DNA of 64,000 bases from Acidobacteriota bacterium (GCA_021792135.1 JAJYVF010000001.1:124001-188000); one strand, 5' to 3'. Positions 8,165 through 17,785 are shown, counted from the first letter of the stretch. Numbers and translations: made by a program. The notes: a model not told the origin generated them from the letters alone.

Positions 8165-10036
8165 ATGAAACTTGACCGCAGGCACTTTCTTTCTGTCACG
8201 GGCCGCTTCGGCCTGGCTTCCACTTTGTTCCCCGGGGCGCTCTACGCGCTGGCGGCGCAGGCCCAGGCCGCGGCGGGCTCGCCGGAGTTGCCGAAGATCA
8301 CGCCGGAGATGATCGAGCAGGCGGCGGCGCTGGCGGGGATCACGATTGCCCAGGAGTACCGGCAGATGATGCTGGATGGGCTGAACGAGCAGCGGGAGGG
8401 ATATGCGAGGGTCCGAGCGCTGCACATGCCGAACAGCGTGCCGCCGGCATTCGTATTCGATCCTCTGCCGCCGGGCGAGACGGTGAACACGCAGCGGGAG
8501 CAGCCGGTTTACGGCAGGGCTCCGGCGGGGCTGACGGCGCCGGCGAATCTGGAGGACCTGGCCTTCTGGACGGCGATGGATCTGGGGGATCTGGTGCGGC
8601 GGCGGAAGGTGTCGTCGGTGGCGCTGACGGAGATGTACATCGCAAGGCTGAAGAGGTACGATCCGCTGCTGCACTTCGTGATTACGCTGACGGAGGAGCG
8701 GGCACTCAACCAGGCGCGGGAGGCGGATGCGGAGATTGCGCGCGGGCAGTATCGCGGGCCGCTGCATGGGCTGCCGTGGGGCGCGAAGGATCTGCTGGCG
8801 GTCAAAGGGTATCCGACGACGTGGGGCGCGGGCGGATTTGAGAAGCAGGTGATCGATGAGGACGCCACGGTGGTACGGCGTCTGGATGCGGCGGGGGCGG
8901 TGCTGGTGGCGAAGCTGACGCTGGGCGCCCTGGCGATGGGGGACCACTGGTTCGGGGGATGGACGCGGAATCCGTGGAATCCGAAGCAGGGGTCAAGCGG
9001 GTCGTCGGCGGGGCCGGCATCGGCGACCTCGGCGGGGTGCGTGGCGTTTTCGGTGGGATCGGAGACGCTGGGGTCGATCTCGTCGCCTTCGACGCGGTGC
9101 GGCGTGACGGGGCTCAGGCCGACGTTTGGTTTTGTGCCGCGAACCGGCGCCATGGCGCTGAGCTGGACGATGGACAAGCTGGGGCCGATCTGCCGCTCGG
9201 TGGAGGACTGCGCGGCGGTGCTGGAGGCGATTCATGGGCCGGATGGGCTGGATCGCACGGTGCGCAATGCGGCCTTTAACTGGAACGCGAGCTACAACTG
9301 GCGGCGTCTGCGGGTGGCGTATTTGAAGAAGACGTTTGCTCCGGACCAGGCGCCTCCGCCGGGAAAGCCCGCGGGGGCGGACGAGACGGCGGAAGAGAAG
9401 AAGAAGCGCGAGGAGCATGAGCGGCGGATGGAGGCGTACCGGGCGCGGCGCGCGTACGACCGGCGCTACGACCTGGCGGCGCTGGACAAGCTGAAGGCGA
9501 TGGGGGTGGAACTGATTCCGCTGGATCTGCCGGATCTGCCGTTCGATGCGATGGCGCCGCTGCTGACGGCCGAAGCGGCGGCGGCCTTCGACGAACTGAC
9601 GACGACCGGGCGGGACAAGCTGCTGACCGAGCAGGGCCCGGGGGACTGGCCGAACGATTTCCGCGTGGCGCGGTTTTATCCGGCTGTGGAGTATATCCAG
9701 GCGAACCGTGCGCGGATGCTGGGGATCGAGGCGATGTCCCGGCTGTTCGAGCAGGCGGACGTGATTGTGGCAGCGACGAACAGCGAACAGCTGGTAGTGA
9801 CCAATTTAACGGGACATCCGGCGGTGATTGTGCCGAATGGGCTGCGCGGGCCGGATGCGCCGAAGCCGCCGGAGGTGGATACGGGCGATGACGATCAGAT
9901 CGGCGGGCCGGGGACGCCGGTGAGTATCACGTTTCTGGGCGCGCATTATCAGGATGCGAAGCTATGCGCGTTTGCGCGGGCGTATCAGCAGGCAACGGGG
10001 TTTGAGAAGATGCACCCTCAGTTGCCGGGGGGGTAG
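8165..10036 (+). CDS. Amidase-signature family hydrolase with Tat-type signal
   Basis: 623 residues from ATG 8165; a longer frame from 7988 is rejected because it would overlap the pirin gene and its terminator and because the twin-arginine motif (DRRHFLSVTG) sits right after this ATG. The amidase-signature Ser-cisSer-Lys triad is present: Lys near residue 206 in GAKDLL and the two serines in GSSGSSAGPASA near 277-284, followed by SVGSETLGSISSPS and GLRPTFGFVPR. Related proteins hydrolyse amide bonds; export suggests an envelope or extracellular substrate rather than the GatA role. A strongly charged Lys/Glu/Arg insert (about bases 9360-9475) interrupts the fold between conserved blocks and is unusual. 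The ribosome site is weak (GTGG). Neighbour functions give no hint of substrate. Confidence 0.85.
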   Translation: MKLDRRHFLSVTGRFGLASTLFPGALYALAAQAQAAAGSPELPKITPEMIEQAAALAGITIAQEYRQMMLDGLNEQREGYARVRALHMPNSVPPAFVFDPLPPGETVNTQREQPVYGRAPAGLTAPANLEDLAFWTAMDLGDLVRRRKVSSVALTEMYIARLKRYDPLLHFVITLTEERALNQAREADAEIARGQYRGPLHGLPWGAKDLLAVKGYPTTWGAGGFEKQVIDEDATVVRRLDAAGAVLVAKLTLGALAMGDHWFGGWTRNPWNPKQGSSGSSAGPASATSAGCVAFSVGSETLGSISSPSTRCGVTGLRPTFGFVPRTGAMALSWTMDKLGPICRSVEDCAAVLEAIHGPDGLDRTVRNAAFNWNASYNWRRLRVAYLKKTFAPDQAPPPGKPAGADETAEEKKKREEHERRMEAYRARRAYDRRYDLAALDKLKAMGVELIPLDLPDLPFDAMAPLLTAEAAAAFDELTTTGRDKLLTEQGPGDWPNDFRVARFYPAVEYIQANRARMLGIEAMSRLFEQADVIVAATNSEQLVVTNLTGHPAVIVPNGLRGPDAPKPPEVDTGDDDQIGGPGTPVSITFLGAHYQDAKLCAFARAYQQATGFEKMHPQLPGG

Positions 10037-10304
10037 CGCAGCACTAGCCCGGGATGCATCCCGCACCGGTGTCATTCCGGCCCGAGGCGCAGCGATGGGG
10101 AAGAATCCCTGTCGGCCTCGGAGACCGCGTCAGGCTTCCGCCAGGCTGGCATGAATGCGGTTGCACGAACTGCGCGGCGCCCGTGAGAAATGCGGCCCTC
10201 AACACCGTCGGCTACCGGGTTCCGGCTCTCAGCTACCCGCTTCCAGCTTCCTGCTGTACACTGGCCAGCGGTATTTCCATTGAGACTGAAAGGTTGGGTT
10301 TTCC

Positions 10305-11486
10305 GTGTTGAATCTGAGGCTGGGTGTAACCGCATTCATTTTGGCAGCGCTGGGAGGCGTGGCGCTGGCGCAGGATCCCACTCTGGCGGCCACTCCGCCC
10401 ATGGGATGGAACAGCTGGAATCACTTCGCCGGCAAGGTCGACGATGCGGGCGTGCGCGCCGCCGCCGATGCCATGGTCGCCACCGGCATGCGCGATGCCG
10501 GCTACATTTACGTGAACATCGACGATACGTGGGAGGGCGAGCGCGACGCCCAGGGCTTCATCCACAGCAACAGCAAATTTCCCGACATGAAGGCCCTCGC
10601 CGATTACGTACATTCGAAGGGGCTGAAACTCGGGATCTATTCCGGCCCTGGTCCGAAGACCTGTGCGGGATACGATGCCAGCTATGGGCACGAAGAGCAG
10701 GATGCCCAGACCTATGCGAAGTGGGGCATCGATTACCTCAAGTACGATCTGTGCAGCTACCGGATGATCCTGCGGCAGCAGGCCGGCGCCGACAGGCAGA
10801 AGGCCTTCGAGATGGAAAAGGCGGCCTACGAGAAGATGCACCAGGCGCTGCTGTCCACCGGGCGCCCGATCGTCTTCAGCCTTTGCCAGTACGGCAACTT
10901 CGATGTATGGAAGTGGGGCGCCGAGGTGGGCGGCAACCTGTGGCGCACGACGGGCGACATCAACGACACCTATGAACGCATGGCGGATATCGGATTCGGA
11001 CAGCTGGGTCTCGCGAAATATGCAGGGCCGGGCCACTGGAACGACCCGGACATGCTCGAGGTGGGCAATGGAGGCATGACGGACGACGAATACCGGACGC
11101 ACATGAGCCTGTGGGCGATTCTGGCGGCTCCGCTGCTGGCCGGGAACGATCTGAGCACAATGACGGACGAGACGAAGGCGATTCTGCTGAACAAGGAAGT
11201 GATCGCCGTCGACCAGGACCGGCTGGGCAAGCAGGGCGACCGTGCCTATGCGGATGGGATGACGGAGGTGTGGACCAGGCCGCTGAGCAACGGCGCCATG
11301 GCCGCGGGCTTCTTCAATCGCGATACCGAACCGCACTCCGTCACTCTTAAACTGCAGGAGATCGGATTTGGCAGGAACGCGAAGCTGCGGGACCTCTGGA
11401 AGCACGAGGATGTGACCGCGACCCATGGGAACTACACGGTCATGGTGCCGCCGCACGGGGTGGTCATGCTGAAGGTAAGCCGCTAA
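10305..11486 (+). CDS. GH27 family alpha-galactosidase, secreted
   Basis: 393 residues from GTG 10305 with a signal peptide (AFILAALGGVALA, cleavage before QDP). GH27 landmarks are in order: PPMGWNSWNHF at the mature N terminus, KYDLCSY holding the nucleophile Asp148, WRTTGDIND with acid/base Asp218, and GPGHWNDPDMLEVG. A C-terminal beta domain ends at PHGVVMLKVSR. Family members are retaining alpha-galactosidases that release terminal alpha-galactose, for example side chains of galactomannan, raffinose sugars or glycolipids. Length matches bacterial and plant GH27. The ribosome site (AAAGG) is about 11 nt away, a bit far. The gene is isolated by roughly 270 bp upstream and 515 bp downstream; nearby mannosidases make a galactomannan role attractive but unproven. 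Confidence 0.93.
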   Translation: MLNLRLGVTAFILAALGGVALAQDPTLAATPPMGWNSWNHFAGKVDDAGVRAAADAMVATGMRDAGYIYVNIDDTWEGERDAQGFIHSNSKFPDMKALADYVHSKGLKLGIYSGPGPKTCAGYDASYGHEEQDAQTYAKWGIDYLKYDLCSYRMILRQQAGADRQKAFEMEKAAYEKMHQALLSTGRPIVFSLCQYGNFDVWKWGAEVGGNLWRTTGDINDTYERMADIGFGQLGLAKYAGPGHWNDPDMLEVGNGGMTDDEYRTHMSLWAILAAPLLAGNDLSTMTDETKAILLNKEVIAVDQDRLGKQGDRAYADGMTEVWTRPLSNGAMAAGFFNRDTEPHSVTLKLQEIGFGRNAKLRDLWKHEDVTATHGNYTVMVPPHGVVMLKVSR

Positions 11487-12001
11487 GGGCAGCAACCGGC
11501 CGGCCGGCTGGAATCCCGTTCGCTGCGCAACCACCTGGCCAGAAAGCGGTGAGTGCCGGCGTGGCAGACCGGGGACAGATTTTCCTCGACCCGCTTCTCC
11601 GGCGCTGTTGGCCATCCAACCATGGGGGGATCGTCTCGCGACGGTCCCTTCCCGCTTTGGGGTCCGAAGCAGAGATGCAGAGGAAGTAGAAAGCTCTTTG
11701 AAATCCCGGGACACGCCGCCAACTCTGAGGACGCAAAGGAGATGTTGTCGAGCTTGTCACAATGTTTAAGTCCGCTGCTCTGAGGATTTTCTGCGAGTGA
11801 CGTCCGGGGGCGGGGGTGCAGTGACGGGAGCAGCGGATTCTCAGCCCGGAGGCAATGACGATCCAGAAACAGGGTGGCTCGATTTCCTGAGAAAGCGATG
11901 CATCTCGCTCCGCGTAAAATGAGGGTGATGCGGTTGTCCGGCGCCGCTGTTGTCGGCCCTGATCGGTTCCTTCCTTTCCCCAAACTGGACTTATATCCCC
12001 G
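11487..12001. other. Intergenic region without a supported gene
   Basis: 515 bp between GH27 and the E1 gene. Frames on the minus strand across 11464-12168 run into both neighbours and have no ribosome site or family resemblance. No T-run hairpin follows GH27 and no palindrome stands out; the last 60 bases are pyrimidine-rich. Confidence 0.5.
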
Positions 12002-14482
12002 ATGACCACTTTCCAAATTTCGAACGAAGTTTTGTCTTCACAGCTTCGTGAACAGACCTTCGACGCCTTCCGCCGCTGGGGATACCTGCAGGCCCACCTC
12101 GATCCGCTGGGGCAATATCTCCCTCCCATGCCGGTCCCGGACCTCGACATCGACAACGAATTCGCCATGGAAGCCCGGCAGATCTACTGCAGAACCATCG
12201 GTACCGAGTTCATGCACATCGTCGAGCGCGAGAGGCGGCAGTGGGTCGCGGAGCGGATGGAGGCAGAGGCCCCGGCTGTGGACGAGCAGCGGATTCTGCG
12301 GCTGCTGACCCGCTCCGACGTCTTCGAGCAGACGATCCAGTCCCGCTACCTCGGGACGAAGCGATTCTCTCTGGAGGGCGTCACGGCGCTGATTCCCTTC
12401 CTCGACGAGTTGCTCAACCGCGCAGCCGAGCTGGGCGCGGAGCGCGCCGTCATGGGCATGAGCCATCGCGGACGGCTCAGCGTGATGGTGAACACCTTCG
12501 GAAAGCCTCCGGGGGACATTTTCGCCAAATTCGAAGACGTCGATCCGCGCAGTATCCTGGGCGGCGGAGACGTGAAATACCACGTCGGGGCAACGGGCGA
12601 TTTCAAGGCCCGCAATGGCCGCACGGTCGCGCTCCACCTGGCTTCCAATCCCAGCCATCTCGAAGCCGTAGACCCGGTGGCGATGGGCCGGGCCCGCGCC
12701 CGCCAGGATCGCCTCGGCGCCGACGGCATTCGCCGCATCCTCCCGGTGGTCATCCACGGCGATGCGGCCTTTGCCGGCCAGGGCATCTGGGCGGAAACCA
12801 TGAACCTCGCGGGCATCGAAGGCTACTCGGTGGGCGGCGGCATCCATATCGTGGTCAACAATCTGATCGGATTCACGGCCGGACCTGAAGAGTCGAACTC
12901 GACCCGCTTCTCCACCGATCTGGCCCGGCGCCTCTCAATTCCCGTCTTCCACGTCAATGCCGAAGACCTGGCAGCCGTGGTACAGGTCGCGGTGACAGCG
13001 GCGGAGTACCGCTTCCGGTTCCACAGCGACGTCGTCGTGGATCTGATCGGCTACCGCCGCCACGGGCACAGCGAGGTGGACGACCCCACCGTCACCCAGC
13101 CGCTGCGCTATGCGCGCATCAAGGACCATCCGCCCCTCCACCAGCTCTATGCGCAGCAGATCGGAGCCGACATCTCGGGGCTGGAGAAGGACCTGCGCGA
13201 GGAATTTGCCGACGCGCAGAAGAAAGCCACGACTGTCAGGAAGAAGCCCGTCCTGATCCAGATGCCGGAGTACTGGCAACCCTACCGTGGCGGAGCGTAC
13301 AAGCCGGAACTGGAAGTGGACACCGGCCTTAACCGCGAGACGATTCGCAGCATCGCCGAGAAGCTGGCGACCTGGCCTGCGGGCTTTCACATCCACCCCA
13401 GGATCAAGAGGCTGCTGGAGCAGCGGGCCGCGATGGGCGCCGGACAGCATGCTTTCGACTACGGCATGGCCGAGGCGGTGGCCTTTGGCTCCCTGCTGAT
13501 CGGCGGAACCCCGGTTCGGCTGAGCGGCCAGGACAGCCAGCGCGGCACCTTCAACCAGCGGCACAGCGTCCTGGTCGACGCGGAAAACGAGCATCACTGG
13601 ATCCCGCTGGAGCATGTCGATCCGAATCAGGCTCGTTTCAGCGTCTACAACTCCATCCTCTCCGAAGCGGGCGTCCTCGGTTTCGAATACGGCTACAGCC
13701 GCGATTACCCCGAAGCCCTCGTCCTGTGGGAGGCGCAGTTCGGCGACTTTGCCAATGGCGCGCAGATCGTCATCGACCAGTTCATTGCCGCGGGCGAAGA
13801 CAAATGGGGACTACTGAGCGGCGTGGTCATGCTGCTGCCCCACGGCTACGAGGGCCAGGGGCCGGAGCACTCCAGCGCCCGCGTGGAGCGCTATCTGCAG
13901 CTGGCCGCCCGCGACAATATCCAGATCTGCCAGCCTTCCAATGCGGCCCAGTACTTCCATCTGCTGCGCAGGCAGGCGCTGCGGGCGTGGCGGAAGCCGC
14001 TGGTGGTCTTTACACCGAAGAGCATGTTGCGGCATCCGGATGCGGTCTCACCGATTGAGGATTTCTCGCGGGCGCGATTCCTCCCGGTGCTGCCGGAAAC
14101 GGAAATCCAGGGGGCGAGCCGACTGCTGCTGGCCACCGGCAAGATCGGCCACGAACTGCGGGTGGAGCGGCGGAAGCGCAGGGAGGCGACGACCGGCATC
14201 CTTTTTGTGGACCAGCTTTATCCCTGGCCGGAAGCCGAACTCCGCGCCGCCATCGAGGCGCATCCCAATGCCCGCGAAGTGGTATGGGTGCAGGAGGAGC
14301 CTGCCAACATGGGCGCTTTCTCGTTCGTAATGCCCCGGCTGCGGCGGATGGCCGGAAATCGGCAGGTGCTGAGCGTGAAGCGCTCATCGGCCGCCAGCCC
14401 GGCGACGGGGTCAGCCCGGGCGCACGACATGGAACAGAAGACACTGATCGATCTGGCACTGACTAGCCGCGCAGGTTCATGA
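12002..14482 (+). CDS. sucA: 2-oxoglutarate dehydrogenase E1 component (short form)
   Basis: 826 residues from ATG 12002; no good ribosome site. This ThDP-dependent enzyme decarboxylates 2-oxoglutarate and passes the succinyl group to E2 in the TCA cycle. E1 blocks are clear: EFMHIVERERRQW, YLGTKRFSLEG, MGMSHRGRLSVMVN, GGGDVKYH, SNPSHLEAVDPVAMG, then the transketolase part with YRRHGHSEVDDP and RLSGQDSQRGTFNQRH, and the C-terminal RIQICQP-like NIQICQPSNAAQYFH and EEPANMGAF. Typical E1 proteins are about 930 residues; this one begins near the tryptophan-rich part of the N-terminal domain and lacks the usual extreme N-terminal segment. No sucB, lpd or sucCD lies nearby. Its 3' end overlaps the convergent SDR gene by 20 bp. 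Confidence 0.93.
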   Translation: MTTFQISNEVLSSQLREQTFDAFRRWGYLQAHLDPLGQYLPPMPVPDLDIDNEFAMEARQIYCRTIGTEFMHIVERERRQWVAERMEAEAPAVDEQRILRLLTRSDVFEQTIQSRYLGTKRFSLEGVTALIPFLDELLNRAAELGAERAVMGMSHRGRLSVMVNTFGKPPGDIFAKFEDVDPRSILGGGDVKYHVGATGDFKARNGRTVALHLASNPSHLEAVDPVAMGRARARQDRLGADGIRRILPVVIHGDAAFAGQGIWAETMNLAGIEGYSVGGGIHIVVNNLIGFTAGPEESNSTRFSTDLARRLSIPVFHVNAEDLAAVVQVAVTAAEYRFRFHSDVVVDLIGYRRHGHSEVDDPTVTQPLRYARIKDHPPLHQLYAQQIGADISGLEKDLREEFADAQKKATTVRKKPVLIQMPEYWQPYRGGAYKPELEVDTGLNRETIRSIAEKLATWPAGFHIHPRIKRLLEQRAAMGAGQHAFDYGMAEAVAFGSLLIGGTPVRLSGQDSQRGTFNQRHSVLVDAENEHHWIPLEHVDPNQARFSVYNSILSEAGVLGFEYGYSRDYPEALVLWEAQFGDFANGAQIVIDQFIAAGEDKWGLLSGVVMLLPHGYEGQGPEHSSARVERYLQLAARDNIQICQPSNAAQYFHLLRRQALRAWRKPLVVFTPKSMLRHPDAVSPIEDFSRARFLPVLPETEIQGASRLLLATGKIGHELRVERRKRREATTGILFVDQLYPWPEAELRAAIEAHPNAREVVWVQEEPANMGAFSFVMPRLRRMAGNRQVLSVKRSSAASPATGSARAHDMEQKTLIDLALTSRAGS

Positions 14483-15260
14483 AGCCGCCATCGAGGGGAT
14501 AATTCTGCCCGGTCACGAAGCCGGCCTCATCCGAACAGAGCCAGACGGCCAGGCTGGCGACTTCCTCGGGCTGGGCCATGCGGCCGATGGGCTGAGCGCG
14601 GCCGAGAATGTCCATCATTTCCGGTTCCCGGCCGGGATAGTTCTTCGCCACGAAGCCATCGACGAAGGGCGTATGGACGCGCGCCGGCGAAATGGCGTTG
14701 CAGCGAATGTTGTCCTTCAGATAGTCCCTCGCAACGGAGAACGTCATGGCCAGGACCGCGCCTTTGCTGGTCGAATAGGCCAGCCGGTCGGGAATGCCCG
14801 CGGTGGCGGCGATGGAGGCCATGTTCAGGATGACGCCTCCGCCGCTCTGCTTCATGTGGTCCACGACAGCACGCGTGCAGAGGTAGGCGCTGCGCACGTT
14901 GACGCGCATGACGCGGTCAAAGTCCTCCTCGCCGGTGCTGGTGATGGTGCCCACGTGGGCGATGCCGGCGTTGTTGACAAGGATGTGGACACGCCCGCGC
15001 GCAAAGATGCCGTTGAAGGTCTGGCGGACGCTCTCCCCCTCCGCGACGTCGCAAATACAAGCCTCCGCGACACCTCCGGACGCGGTGATATCCCCGGCGG
15101 CAGCGAGGGCCGCTTCCTTGTTCCGGTCGACTATGTAAACCGATGAGCCCTGCCGGGCGAACAGACGCGCAATGGCGAGGCCGATTCCGCTGGCCCCGCC
15201 GGTAATGATGGAAGTTTTTCCCTGGAGGCTCTGCGGGAGCTGGAACGTTTGTTCGGTCAT
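14463..15260 (-). CDS. SDR-family dehydrogenase, likely 2-keto-3-deoxy-L-fuconate dehydrogenase
   Basis: 265 residues from ATG 15260 (GAGGT about 11 nt upstream); an extension to 15347 lacks support. Classic short-chain dehydrogenase features: TGGASGIG nucleotide loop (residues 20-27), acidic Asp45 after the second strand favouring NAD over NADP, NNAG at 96-99, and the triad Ser149, Tyr162, Lys166 (YSTSK). The C terminus VTGQNYPLDGGFMNLRG is typical. By itself the substrate is open, but it is divergent from an L-fuconate dehydratase and an FAH hydrolase, the same trio known from the non-phosphorylative L-fucose route of Xanthomonas. That context points to oxidation of 2-keto-3-deoxy-L-fuconate to the 2,4-diketo acid. 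It overlaps the E1 gene tail-to-tail. Confidence 0.82.
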   Translation of the reverse strand: MTEQTFQLPQSLQGKTSIITGGASGIGLAIARLFARQGSSVYIVDRNKEAALAAAGDITASGGVAEACICDVAEGESVRQTFNGIFARGRVHILVNNAGIAHVGTITSTGEEDFDRVMRVNVRSAYLCTRAVVDHMKQSGGGVILNMASIAATAGIPDRLAYSTSKGAVLAMTFSVARDYLKDNIRCNAISPARVHTPFVDGFVAKNYPGREPEMMDILGRAQPIGRMAQPEEVASLAVWLCSDEAGFVTGQNYPLDGGFMNLRG

Positions 15261-15454
15261 CAGGTATTCAGCACCTCGGACGGTTGAACAGAACGGCCGG
15301 ATGGGCAGGGAAGCTGAAATCTCCATCACCCCGGCTGGTTTCTGCAAAGCACCATCGTAAACGTCCCGATTGCTATGCTCAACAAGCAGATGCTGATGTG
15401 CAGAAGTAAATTCCGGGCAGAGCAGTTTAGAGTGGTCGTGGGGGATCGATTCCT

Positions 15455-16753
15455 TTGAGCGAGCTTCGCATCACCGATGTGCGTGTGGTGGATCTGCGCT
15501 TTCCCACATCGCGGGAGAGCATCGGATCCGATGCCATGAACAAGGACCCGGATTATTCGGCCGCCTACTGCATTCTGGAAACCAACCACGGAATGCGCGG
15601 CTATGGTCTTACCTTCACCCTGGGGCGCGGCACGGAGCTTTGTGTCGAGGCGGCGCGCTATCTGTCCGGCTACGTGAAGGGACGCGCCCTGAGCTCCATC
15701 ACCGAGGATTTCTGCGCCTTCAGCCGTGAGATGACCCGCGACACGCAGTTCCGCTGGCTGGGGCCGGAGAAAGGCGTGATTCACCTCGCCACGGCGGCCC
15801 TGATCAATGCGGTCTGGGACCTCTACGCGCGGGCAGAAGGCAAACCGGTCTGGAAGCTGCTGGCGGAGATGGAACCCGAGCGGATTGCGAGCATTGTCGA
15901 TTTTCACTACATCAGCGATGCGCTGAGCCGCGAAGAAGCCATCGATCTGCTCAGGGCGCGCCGCGCGGGCATGCAGGATCGCCTCGGACACCTCGAGAGT
16001 GAGGGTTTGCCAGCCTATACAACGTCGGTCGGCTGGATCGGCTTCAGTGATGAGAAGATTTCCAGGCTTTGCGACGAGGCGCTGGCCGAGGGATGGACGC
16101 ATTTCAAGCTGAAGGTAGGCGGGGCTCCCGAGGACGATCTGCGGCGGGCGCGGCTGGTGCGCTCGAAGATCGGGCCCTCGCGGCGGCTGATGATGGATGC
16201 CAACCAGAAATGGGAGGTGGAGGAAGCGATCCTGCGCACCCGCGAGCTGGCCGAGGCGGACCCATGGTGGATGGAGGAGCCCACCAGTCCCGACGATGTG
16301 CTCGGACATGCCCGGATCCGGCGCGAAGCGGGCGGCGTGCGCGTCGCCACCGGCGAACATTGCCAGAACCGCATCATGTTCAAACAGTTCATGCAGGCGC
16401 AGGCGATGGATGTCTGCCAGATTGACAGCTGCCGTCTGGCGGGCGTGAACGAGAATATCGCCGTCATCCTGCTGGCGGCGAAGTTCGGAATCCCCGTGTG
16501 CCCACATGCGGGCGGGGTGGGGTTGTGCGAGTACGTGCAGCATCTGTCCGCCTTCGACTATCTGTGCGTTTCGGCAACGCTTGAGGACCGCGTGGTGGAA
16601 TTTGTCGATCATCTGCACGAGCACTTCGTCGATCCGGTGCGGATACGGAACGGCCGCTACCAGCTTCCGACGCAGCCCGGATACAGCATCGAGGTCTTCC
16701 CTGAAACACTTCGCGATTACAGTTATCCCGATGGAAAGGTGTGGAGAACATAG
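15455..16753 (+). CDS. L-fuconate dehydratase (enolase superfamily)
   Basis: 432 residues from TTG 15455, with a GGGGGA tract about 10 nt upstream. It dehydrates L-fuconate to 2-keto-3-deoxy-L-fuconate. The mandelate-racemase-type catalytic set is complete: Lys218 and Lys220 in FKLKVG, Mg ligands Asp248 (MDANQKW), Glu274 (EEPTSP) and Glu301 (GEHCQNR), and His351 in CPHAGGVGLCEYVQH. These positions equal those described for the Xanthomonas campestris enzyme (Lys220, Asp248, Glu274, Glu301, His351), which makes the specific assignment strong. It is a cytoplasmic enzyme. The TAG stop is immediately followed by the ATG of the FAH-family gene, so the two are cotranscribed, and the dehydrogenase of the same pathway is divergent 194 bp away. 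Confidence 0.93.
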   Translation: MSELRITDVRVVDLRFPTSRESIGSDAMNKDPDYSAAYCILETNHGMRGYGLTFTLGRGTELCVEAARYLSGYVKGRALSSITEDFCAFSREMTRDTQFRWLGPEKGVIHLATAALINAVWDLYARAEGKPVWKLLAEMEPERIASIVDFHYISDALSREEAIDLLRARRAGMQDRLGHLESEGLPAYTTSVGWIGFSDEKISRLCDEALAEGWTHFKLKVGGAPEDDLRRARLVRSKIGPSRRLMMDANQKWEVEEAILRTRELAEADPWWMEEPTSPDDVLGHARIRREAGGVRVATGEHCQNRIMFKQFMQAQAMDVCQIDSCRLAGVNENIAVILLAAKFGIPVCPHAGGVGLCEYVQHLSAFDYLCVSATLEDRVVEFVDHLHEHFVDPVRIRNGRYQLPTQPGYSIEVFPETLRDYSYPDGKVWRT

Positions 16754-17599
16754 ATGAAGCTTGTTACCTTTGCGCAGGCCGATGGCGCGCCCCGGCCCGG
16801 TCTTCTTCAGGACGATTCGATCCTGGATCTCTCAAAGCTCGGATTCGCAGACACGCTGGATGCGATGGGCAAGGGCGCGGACGCGCTGCGCAAGGCTGCG
16901 GACACGCCGGGGCAATCGTCCATTCCGGTGACTGAAGTTCGACTCCTCGCTCCGATTCAGCGCCCGCCGCGCATTTTCTGCGTCGGCCTGAATTACCGCG
17001 ATCATGCCATCGAATCGAAGATGGAAATCCCGAAGGTTCCAACCATTTTTCTGAAGCTTGCCTCTGCCGTAGTCGGGCCGGGCGACGCCGTGCGGCTGCC
17101 CTCAATGAGCAAACAGCCGGATTATGAGGTCGAGTTTGCCATCGTGATCGGCACGCCGGGGCGCCGGATTCCGGCTGACCGCTGGAAGGAGCATGTCTTC
17201 GGTTACACGGTTCTCAACGATGTAAGCGCCCGCGATGTGCAGCTGGCCACGTCGCAATGGATTCTGGGCAAGAGTTTCGACACGTTCTGCCCAATCGGAC
17301 CGGCCATCGTAAGCCAGGATGAGATTGCCGACCCGCACAATCTCGATATCCGGCTTTCGATCGGCGGCGAGGTGCTGCAGCACTCCAATACGCGCGAGCT
17401 GATCTTCAAGGCTGGAGAGCTGATTTCGTACATTTCAGCGGTCACGCCATTGCAGGCAGGCGACATCATCAGCACCGGTACTCCGGCCGGCGTTGGACTG
17501 GGAAGGAATCCTCAGCGCTGGCTCAGACCCGGAGAAGTGATGAAGGCGGAAGTCGAGGGCCTGGGGCAGCTCACCAATCCGGTTGTGGCGGGAGAGTAG
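16754..17599 (+). CDS. Fumarylacetoacetate hydrolase family protein, likely 2,4-diketo-3-deoxy-L-fuconate hydrolase
   Basis: 281 residues, starting on the base after the fuconate dehydratase stop. The FAH fold is evident: IFCVGLNYRDHAIES, metal ligands Glu125 and Glu127 in DYEVEFAIVIG, GYTVLNDVSARDVQ, KSFDTFCPIGP and the C-terminal IISTGTPAGVG. FAH enzymes cleave a carbon-carbon bond in beta-diketo acids using Mg. With fuconate dehydratase in the same operon and an SDR opposite, the expected reaction is cleavage of 2,4-diketo-3-deoxy-L-fuconate to pyruvate and L-lactate. Annotation as ureidoglycolate lyase, frequent for this subfamily, is not favoured by context. Cytoplasmic. Confidence 0.87.
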   Translation: MKLVTFAQADGAPRPGLLQDDSILDLSKLGFADTLDAMGKGADALRKAADTPGQSSIPVTEVRLLAPIQRPPRIFCVGLNYRDHAIESKMEIPKVPTIFLKLASAVVGPGDAVRLPSMSKQPDYEVEFAIVIGTPGRRIPADRWKEHVFGYTVLNDVSARDVQLATSQWILGKSFDTFCPIGPAIVSQDEIADPHNLDIRLSIGGEVLQHSNTRELIFKAGELISYISAVTPLQAGDIISTGTPAGVGLGRNPQRWLRPGEVMKAEVEGLGQLTNPVVAGE

Positions 17600-17785
17600 A
17601 AGATGCGCCGCCGCCCGCGGCTGCGGCTTCGATCCGGGCACACCGATCGGAGCCGGCTGCGGCCCCAGCTCACGCCATCGCAGTCAGATCTTCGGGGTCC
17701 TCGTGCTCCGGATAGCGCCCATCCTGGGGTTATGGCAGGAAACACAGGCGGGTAACCGCGCCCTGCGGATGCGCAACCGCGGTTG

